Assembly (NCBI GenBank): GCA_024509875.1
Contig: JAMPIV010006383.1
Location: 396,001-460,000, forward strand
Reading direction: 5' to 3'
Length of the DNA stretch: 64,000 nucleotides
Origin: Oreohelix idahoensis
Taxonomy: Eukaryota > Mollusca > Gastropoda > Stylommatophora > Oreohelicidae
The notes beneath the pieces are model-generated. The model was not told the DNA's origin, did not search any database, and saw nothing but the letters and a program-made list of their open reading frames with translations. Positions 55,740 through 64,000 of the stretch are shown piece after piece (the first letter of the stretch is position 1; the number at the start of each line of letters is the position of its first letter). The position numbers were made by a program, and so were the translations under genes.

Positions 55740-56839
55740 TAATACTAATCACCTGAAATAATAATAATACCACAAGTTCTCAATGACTTGATTAATCAGT
55801 ATACTATCCCAATATCTGTGGGTCACAAGCCTTTAATAAGGTCTTGTATAATAGTAATAATAATCAGGTACTGGTTTATACCATAATCCAAGTGCAGTGC
55901 ACAGGCAATTGTGTCTTATGAAATATACCTATATAAAACATATGTCAACCAACAGAATACATAAAGTACAAATAGGACTGACAATACAAGAACGTTTGCA
56001 GAAATCAAAATAAATCAAATAGGGAAATCAATGAAAAATAATCACTGAATCTGCAAAGAATAACAACACCAATGACGTCACAATATATGAATACAAATTG
56101 TGAATAGAACTGAAAGATAGAAAAGAGTAGACCAACAAATTACAAACAACTCAAAACAAAACTAAAGAACAAAGAAATATTACAAAAATAACAATAATTA
56201 CAGTCTTCACAGCTAACACAAAAGCAACAGTTGTCGCAGCAAATTTTCAATCAAGAAAATTGCACCTATAGAAAACGCCCACAACGGACCCTCTATGACG
56301 TGGGATATTCTGTTGTGAGGACGCCGCCCAACCTTAAACACAACCCGCTGACATAGAAACTAACATACTATACAAACAAATAACATGTAAACATAAATAT
56401 ATATAAATTATGTGTATGATAGTATGTGTTGCAAAATAGGCTCAGTTTTACAGTAATGGCAAAGTTATTTTTATGAACATAAACAAACTGCCACTTTATT
56501 CAATTAAACATTCTGGCCTTAAATATTAAAGTTCATATATGGAAAACAAGAAGATCCATCGATGAAAATAGGACTTCTTAGTACACAAATACTGTCTTCC
56601 TGTTAACATTGACAAGAATTGATCCAACTGTTCTGTGAAACTCTGTAATGTCTAATGTAAAACTGTCAACAACGCTGGCCTACATACTGCATTCACTTGA
56701 CAGGTCACGTGACGAAGTGTTGACAAAGAGCAAACCAATACTGCAAGTGTGTCGTATCAGCCACAGGAAACGGTCTGGTATCGGTAATCTGTTGACTTCT
56801 GAACTTCTGCGAGGTCAAACCCAGAAAGCTGGTCCACCA
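55740..56839 (-). promoter_or_regulatory. 5' leader and primer-binding site of tandem unit 1
   Basis: About 1.1 kb without ORF. On the minus strand, TGGTGGACCAGCTTTCTGG begins at 56839 directly after the LTR, the position and TGG start expected for a tRNA primer-binding site. I could not name the primer tRNA. Similar leader sequence occurs at 63100-64000. Confidence 0.65.
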
Positions 56840-58207
56840 GTTGATAAGGTTGATAATGTTGGATTTTTATTCCCGTTAATGATATCCACCAAAAGATAGA
56901 TATAAGTGGATGGAAGCAGACATCATCATCATCATCAGTTGATAAGATCTCTATGGTGTTGTTTGCTCCACTGTAGTGTATGGAATGTCAACTTGACCTA
57001 CGCAGTGGTGTGTAGACATGGATTGAGTGTACAATGTGCGAATGATGATAAGGGTTCGTGTTGTTGACAAATGTTCTTTTCTCACACTCATGTATGACTG
57101 GAAGTCATCGACACCAACGACTGTGTACCTTTTCTAAAGTTTAATTGGACGTACACACTCGACAGCACAGATAGTGACAAATCACAGGTTGGCATAATAC
57201 ATCATAGTACAGTGGATAAATGGTCTTGCAATGTTATGTTACATGGGCACTCATGTAGATTAATATTATAATGGACTGTCAGTAGCCAAGCCCTCAGCAT
57301 CGCCCATACATATAAATCATCTGACTTCACTGACTGAGCACGTCAGCTTATAAACAATATTTCAGATGGCTTCTAAACCTAATCTCGTTTAGCGACGATT
57401 CTCCCACATAATGTTCAGCACATATTTTTTTCATATAATAATATTGAACCGCTAATAACGGGTTCTCATGTGTAGCAGTGATCTCTGGACTAAACAAGCG
57501 ATAATACGGGCATCCCCTTTCTCTTCTTGAAAGTCGCTACATGTTTTTGGTTCCAAGATGGCTTCACTCGTGAACTGTCACTCACGTTTGGATGCAGATA
57601 ATGAATCTGTCCTAAAGTTAGTCATTCATAAAACATTGCATTGCTCTGTAGATTTGATCATGAACAATTGACTGCATTCTACAGAATATAGTGCTGCTAG
57701 GAATCGAAGTCGTTTTCATCGAGTCAAATATATTCTCTTAGACATTCAAATCGTAACTATCGAAAATGGTGGCTTCGATCGAGAGTTCATAAGAGTGTCT
57801 TTGATTACCTTGGTAGAGGAAATATGAAACTGCCATTCCTTGGCAATATGAATAAACACTGGGGTAAAGCATACACGATAGGTTTAGACGACTATCACTT
57901 TCCCCACAAATACTGAGATCACTTTTTCCCGGCGACAGGCCGACATAGGAAAAACACACACAGTCCCTATCAGGACGAAGCCAAATCACACCACACTCTA
58001 GCGACACATCCGCCGAATAGCCTTTGACCTCTCTAGAGACAACAGAACATATAGTTCGACTTAGATATGTAAAGATATACAGATATAAGACAGACTCGTC
58101 CTACTCAGACAAACAATACACATAAATTCAGGCCATAGATATTCTGAAGCAAGAACAATCTATTATTACCCAAACAACGAATAAATCGCAGTAAAATGGA
58201 TTTATCC
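56840..58207 (-). repeat. Young LTR, middle copy shared by both tandem units
   Basis: 1368 bp, about 99.85% identical to 48762-50128. To its left is the primer-binding site of unit 1; to its right is the 3' untranslated region of unit 2. It is thus the 5' LTR of unit 1 and the 3' LTR of unit 2. Confidence 0.9.
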
Positions 58208-58541
58208 CGCAATCGAAAGAGACACAATCAAGGGAATAACTCAATAATGACTTACCCAAACACAAAAAAAATTACCTAATTGTAAGATATAAATGCACGC
58301 AGTAAAATGGATTTATCCGCGGAGTTTACAATGCTGGCAAACACAATGGCATATAACATTTCATATTTAAGCACCATAAGTACATGATTGACAAAGACAT
58401 CAAGAACACGTGTTAATTAGCAATGAACGTAGTGATAGTAGTGATACAATTATTATATTACAAATTACAATGTGTACCTATCTTGATATAGAAAAGAACT
58501 ATTATAGACATAGATGTGTTAAAAAGTCCAAGACCCAACAG
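58208..58541 (-). other. 3' untranslated region of tandem unit 2
   Basis: Aligns with 50129-50737 but is shorter. It contains a second copy of GCAGTAAAATGGATTTATCC (58298-58317), the sequence that ends the LTR at 58207, suggesting a local rearrangement. Confidence 0.6.
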
Positions 58542-61500
58542 TTAAGTGGAATCATGTGGGCATCTAGACAAAATGTCTGCCATCACATTATCTGATCCAC
58601 GGAAAGCTCGTACCGAGAAATGAAAAGGTTGAAGAGCAATTGTATATCGAGTAGACCTCAAGCTCTTCAAATTCTTACTCTGTATAGCCGTAAGAGCTTT
58701 CTGGTCGGTTTCTACTATGAAATGTGCGCCTAGAAGGAATCTTTGTAGTTTGAGAATTGACCAAACCATAGCCAATAGTTCACGGTCTAAAACCGAGTAA
58801 TTCCTTTCTGCAGCATTAAGTTTTCTGGAGATATACATTACAGGATGCAGAGTTCCAGAGTACTCTTGCATTAGTGCCGCTCCAATCCCAGTTGAGGAAG
58901 CGTCACTACGAAGAACAAATGTCTTATCTGTAGTAGGTAACACTAAAATAGGTGGTGTTGAAAACAAATTTTTAATCTTATCCAAAGAGGATTGGCATTC
59001 CTGTGACCAGTGGACCATATTAGGCGACCCTTTCTTTAGTAGTGTAGAAAGAGGTGCCATGATAGAGGATAGATTCGGAATGAATCTTCCATAAAATTGA
59101 ATAAGACCTAAGAGACTTCGCACTTGCTTTTTAGTCTTAGGAATAGAGATGCTAAGTATCTTAGTGATATTATGGTCCTCTGTCTTTAGGAAACCATGAT
59201 CCACTCGATGGCCTAGGAAAGAAATTTCGCTAAAACCAATGCAGACTTTAGAGGGTTTCGCTGTCAGGTTATACTCGCGTAGAGTAGATAGTAATTCAAC
59301 TAACCCCGCATAGTGATCTTCCCAAGTATCGCTGAAAAGACAGATGACGTCTAGGTACGCAATGACATCTGACCGATAAGATAGGATTCGACGCATCATG
59401 CGTACGAATGTAGCTGGTGCGTTCATAAGGCCGAAAGGCATGAAATTCCATTGAAAAAGGCCTCTAGGTGTAGAAAAAGCCGTAATTGGTTTGGCGCGTT
59501 CAGATAAAGGAACTTGCCAATATCCTTTAGACAAATCAAGTTTAGTGAAAAAAAGAGATTTAGAAAGCCTAGTAAGTAGCTCTTCTAGTAAAGGCATAGG
59601 TTCAGCATCAAACTTCGTAACTTGATTCAATTTGCGATAGTCAACGCAAAGACGTATCGTCTTTTTTCCGAACAATAACCATTGGCGAAGAATATGCAGA
59701 AATTGATGGTTCAATTGTTTTTAAATCTATCATCTCATCCAACTCCTTCTCAACCTGTGCTTGAAAATGTATAGGGATAGGATAAGGTCTGACCCTAATA
59801 GGATTATGGTTAGTTAGAATAATGTCATGTTCAATGACATGAGTTTATCCAGGGATGTCAGTAAGGACATCCTGAAATGTTTGTAACACAGCCGAAACTT
59901 GTCGCTGTTCTCCTAGAGATAAATCAGGAGAGACAGTAACATTTTTCCATGATTCACTAGAATGAAGTGGAATCATCGGAAGAGGAAGATTTACATCTGA
60001 AAAACTTGTTTCCTCATCCTGTATTACGGACAGTGATGAGTAATGACCATGTTGGACTGGTGAATCGTCCGTTGCCTGGAAAATAGGCTGTAAATAATCC
60101 GGACGTTCATGGAATTCCGTAAGCATATTGATGTGGAAGGTTTTATGCTTTCCATCAATATCGACAATGTAGTCAACATCGGAAATTTTCGAGATTATAT
60201 CGTACGGACATTTCCAAGAAATAAGAAGTCTGTTTTCCCTACAAGGTGGCAAAACAAATGCTTTGTCACCAGGACAAAGTTGTCGTAAGGTTCTTTTCTT
60301 ATTGGCAAATTGTCTTGCCTTCTGTTTAGCAAATTCAGAAGAAGACGTTGCCAATTTGCATGCTTCGATAATCTTTTGTCTCAGCGCGATGACATATTCG
60401 TAAGAAGATTTTGTGTCATCGGTAATATTATCAGCGGTTATGAGATCATGAAGTAAAGACATAGCGACGCGCGGTCGCGCGCCAAAGACAAGTTCAAAAG
60501 GAGAAAATCCTGTATGTTCATTGGGGACCTCTCTGTAAGCGAAGAGGGCCGCGGGTAAAACCCTGCCCCAATCTTGAGGATGATCCTAAGTTATCTTCCC
60601 TAGTAAGTTTTTGAGTGTTCTATTTAGCCGTTCGACCATCCCATTGGACATAGGATGATAGATACTACTCAAAGATCTCTCTATCTGCAGAGTAGACATT
60701 ACTTGAGACATGGTATCCGATATTAGTTGGGTGCCATGATCTGATAATATCTCTCCGGGGAATCCCAGACGAGAAAATATAAGCCAAAGAGCACCTGCAA
60801 TGTCAGCAGTAGTAATGCTCTTCAGAGGAATAGCCTCTGGCCAACGTGTGCACATACCAACACACGTCAAGATAAACTGATGTCCTCTAGCAGATTTGAT
60901 CTTAAATGGACCAATGATGTCTATCGCCATTTTCTGAAATGGTCGAATAGGAATGTCTGCAGCCTGAATAGGTGCAACATGGCGTGGACCTTTGGATTTG
61001 ACCTCTTGACATACTTTACAAGATGGACAATAAATCCGTATGTCCTTGTTCACAAAAGGCCAAAAGAAAACCGCAAGAACTCTTGACTTCGTACGGGAAA
61101 AACCCATATGTCCAGCACACTGAGAATCGTGAGCGTGCTGCAAAATTTTAACTCTCAAATTCTTGGGCACAAGAATCTGAGAATGGCTTGACTTAGTGGA
61201 GTCTTGCACCATACGTACAAGTACGCCATTCTTCATTGTAATCCAAGATTTACGCTTTGTATCTTTATTCGGATCACCTTTTGTTGCAAGAGTGAAGAAT
61301 TTCTTTAGAGTCGGATCATCTTCTTGCTGTTTTATAAAAGGGTCACGAGAAATTACCACGGGATCATCTTGGTTATGCACTTCATTATCTTCAGTAGATG
61401 AAGTTTGAGGCATATTAAGAGCTTGAGCTCTAGTGACTACAGCATTAGCAGTTTGCATATTTTGTTTTTCCCAAACGGAAATTTGTTGTGGAATACATTC

Positions 61501-63060
61501 TTTGACTCCGTGAATACGACCGATGATAAGATCAGCGATCGGATTCGGCAGAAGACATGCGTGTACATCTCCTGTAAAGAAAGGAGTAGCAATCTTAATG
61601 ATAGCAGTAGAGTATTTCTCTTAGGTGCCGCCAAATGTTACACATTTGACTACTTTCCCTGTGGCACGAGAAGGATCTACAAGTGACTGCCTAACACCAA
61701 TTGTGGTGCATCCAGAATCAAACAGAACTGAGACTGGATTGTCATTTACTAAACCTTTATGTAAGACAAGAGAACCTCTTCCATCATGCGCGACTGACGC
61801 AGGAAGAGCGGGAAGAGGATGGCCACAACTTAAAGTGGACACCGTAGTTGGTTCAAATAATGTTTTGCATTGGGGTCACTGAGATGCTCTCCCAAAATCA
61901 AAAGCGGAATATGCCATATTATTAGCATCATTATTATCTTTAGTCTGCTTATAGGCTTCATGGGACTCTTGCTGTGCAGAGTTTGCTTGATAATGTGGAT
62001 TATGTTTTTTGTATTGTGATCTACCTCGATTATTATTGCCTCTGTAATCATTATTGTTCCCCTATTGTAACCCCTATTTGGGTTTGAGTCATAGTTCTCG
62101 TGGTTACCATAATCATATTCATTATAATGAGTATCTCTGTAATTATGGTCTTGTTGTCTCCATGATGGATGACTTGGATAGTTTCAATAATGACTTCCTC
62201 TGCGGAAATTCCTATAATTATGAACACCCCTGAATCGAGGGCTGTCGGCTCGTCTCCAGTTCTTCGCAGAAGAACCCTGAAATGATTGGTTTCCTTGGTT
62301 TTTGACAACTATTATGGTTACCCTTTTTATCAAACCTTTTTTGTGGTCCCTGAAATTTGTGTGAATAATTAGGATTGTATGGTGTTGCTGAAGCAACTGG
62401 CATACTCTCCTTAATCTTAATGTTGCCAAAAGTCACGTCAGGATGTGCAGTGACGTATTGATAACAATATTCTTCCATTTGTTTTAGTGTATTGGGCTTA
62501 CGCTCATGTATAAATTCAACGAAATGTTTATTTACACTTGACATAATCTTGTCCTTGAGCAACAAGTTCATAAGGGCTTCATATGTCTTTTCTGTTTTGG
62601 ACAACTCAATCCAACGATTAAATGTAAGACGTGTCCTTGCAATGAATTCTGAGAATTCTACCCCTGATTCAGGTACCATTTTCTTAAACAAAATACGATA
62701 ACCTTCTTCTGTCAACTGATATTTTTTTATCAAGGCTGCTCTAATAACATCATAATTATCCTTATCAGCCTCTTCTACCAAGCTTAAACTCGTAAGAGAA
62801 TCACCGTTCAAATTTTCTTACAACTGATTAGCATACTGTGATTTATCCACATTATGAGTTCGACAAGAACGTTCAAAACGATCCAGCCAGAATGTAATAT
62901 CGTCACTGGAAGGATTGAGCGGTGGTGCCTTGACCTTATAAGTAGAAGGTTTACCATTATTACCAGTTGACTGATTAACATTACCCATGTTTGTCAACTT
63001 CAATTTTTCTAACTCAAATGCTAACAGTTTGTCCTCATGTTCCCTTTTTGCCTTTCTCTC
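58542..63060 (-). pseudogene. Gag-Pol polyprotein of tandem unit 2, inactivated
   Basis: Collinear with unit 1 and about 90% identical in protein pieces: RT-RNase H 58542-59714, integrase C-terminus and linker 59845-60462, protease end to integrase core 60586-61458, protease 61621-61842, gag 62218-63003. Lesions: premature stops near 62819, 61870 (replacing the first Cys of the CxxC), 61622, 60587 and 59851; frameshifts near 62300 (extra T), 62060 and 59655 (5-bp loss). The RT motif YLDD is YLDV (GAC to GTC near 59349). The N-terminal coiled coil is almost wholly lost. The integrase D,D35E residues survive. Confidence 0.9.
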
Positions 63061-64000
63061 CTCGGCTTGTTCACTACACAGCTAGTAGTGTATGATCAAA
63101 TATATTTTATATAACGTATGTCAACCAAGAACACACACAAAGGACAATCAAGAAGGACAATCAAGAACACAAACAAAAACAATTATAAAAGACAACATGA
63201 AAACATTCGCAGAAATCAAATAAGTTAAATAGAAAAACAGAAGAAAATAATCACAGAACCTGTGATGATAACTGCGCTGTAATAAACAAAACAAATAACG
63301 CCACAGTGTATAAATATAAAGTTGTATAGAACTGAATAATAGGAAAGGGTAGACCTACAAATATACAAATAAATCAAAACTAAACTAAAGAACAGAAAAA
63401 ATATCACAAAAACAACGATAAATACAGTCATCACAGCTAAAACAAAATAGCAACAGATGTTGCATGCAAATTTTCAATTAAGAAAATTGCCCCCTACAGA
63501 ACACTAATATAGGACCTATATGACTTGGTATACCCTATATTAGTCACCTCACCAACCACCCACGACATAGACACACAAATAATATGTAAGCATAAATACA
63601 TATAGCATAAATACATATGTAATATAATGTAATGTGTTGCAGAGAGAAGGCTCAGATAAACAATATAATGGTACAGTTTCCAATCAAAATAAACTACCAC
63701 TTTAATGAATAATTGATTCTGGCCTTAAATTATTAACGTTCAATACAATCTAGAGCAGTGCAGGAAAATCCACCGTTGATAAGTAGGACTTCTCAATTCG
63801 GTTGCACTGTATCTCTTGCAAACACAGTCAAATATTCAATCTAACACTGCTGTGTACTTGTGTCTGTTCTTATCGAGCAAAATGTCAACAAGCGCTGACC
63901 TAGTTACTGCATACGCTGACAGGACAGGTCATGCTGACATCGACTGTAGAGTTGTACTGCTGTAAGCTGTAAGGTGTCGTAACAGGCCACAGGAAACGGT
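63061..64000 (-). other. 5' leader of tandem unit 2, running off the window
   Basis: Matches 55900-56780 of unit 1. The last bases (GCCACAGGAAACGGT) equal 56759-56774, which lie about 65 bp from the LTR edge in unit 1. So the 5' LTR of unit 2 should begin some 65 bp beyond base 64000. No ORF. Confidence 0.8.

Noticed and set aside
48762..58207. Simple nested insertion of unit 1 into unit 2
   Set aside because: Sequence right of 58207 restarts at the LTR-adjacent end of the 3' untranslated region rather than continuing from 48761, so unit 2's own 3' LTR is the middle LTR.

Overview
This window is a stretch of repeat-rich, AT-rich eukaryotic (animal) DNA. I see no intact host gene, no rRNA or tRNA gene, no CRISPR array and nothing bacterial. 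The evidence for an invertebrate genome, most plausibly a mollusc (perhaps a gastropod, low confidence), is the repeat mix: several non-LTR retrotransposon tails, tRNA-derived SINEs, Helitrons, hAT and mariner-like deletion derivatives, GATA/TATC arrays, and Ty3/gypsy-related LTR elements whose integrase precedes reverse transcriptase.

Left part (1-29 kb). A (TATC)n array opens the window. An LTR retrotransposon (1808-5863, 4-bp target duplication CTGT) sits inside a LINE fragment whose uninterrupted paralogue lies at 6.8-7.1 kb. Then come LINE tails, SINE heads, a TA-flanked mariner-like remnant (9844-10353), a LINE reverse transcriptase fragment (11.1-11.8 kb), a 385-bp tandem duplication (12.0-12.7 kb) and a decayed gene of a multi-copy invertebrate family (12.76-13.9 kb) that carries an apparent micro-inversion. 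Three related Helitrons with defined ends lie at 15609-16114 (-), 19051-20018 (-) and 20401-23281 (+). Two hAT-like elements with imperfect 8-bp duplications follow at 26832-27182 and 28122-29180; the second holds a 54-bp minisatellite.

Middle (29-37 kb). A 2.6-kb solo LTR (29540-32163, 5-bp duplication GCGTG) splits a SINE whose uninterrupted paralogue is at 27.8-28.0 kb. More LINE tails and a GATA array follow.

Right part (37-64 kb). This is one nest of LTR retrotransposons, all on the minus strand. The outermost element (LTR pieces 36976-37109 and 39638-41481, body 41482-45371, truncated 5' LTR 45372-47003) encodes gag, protease and integrase but has no RT. Its 5' LTR is cut by a diverged LTR plus 3' fragment of another family (47004-48761). 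That fragment is cut in turn by a tandem LTR-body-LTR-body array (48762 to the window end). The first body encodes a nearly intact polyprotein with the order gag-protease-integrase-RT-RNase H, as in Gmr1-like elements. Its two LTRs differ at only two positions by my reading, so it is very young. The second body is a pseudogene with several stops, frameshifts and a mutated RT active site; its 5' LTR should start just beyond base 64000.

The only coding sequence likely to make a working protein is the 1491-residue polyprotein at 50738-55213. All alignments were done by eye, so identities and edges are approximate unless exact duplications are stated.
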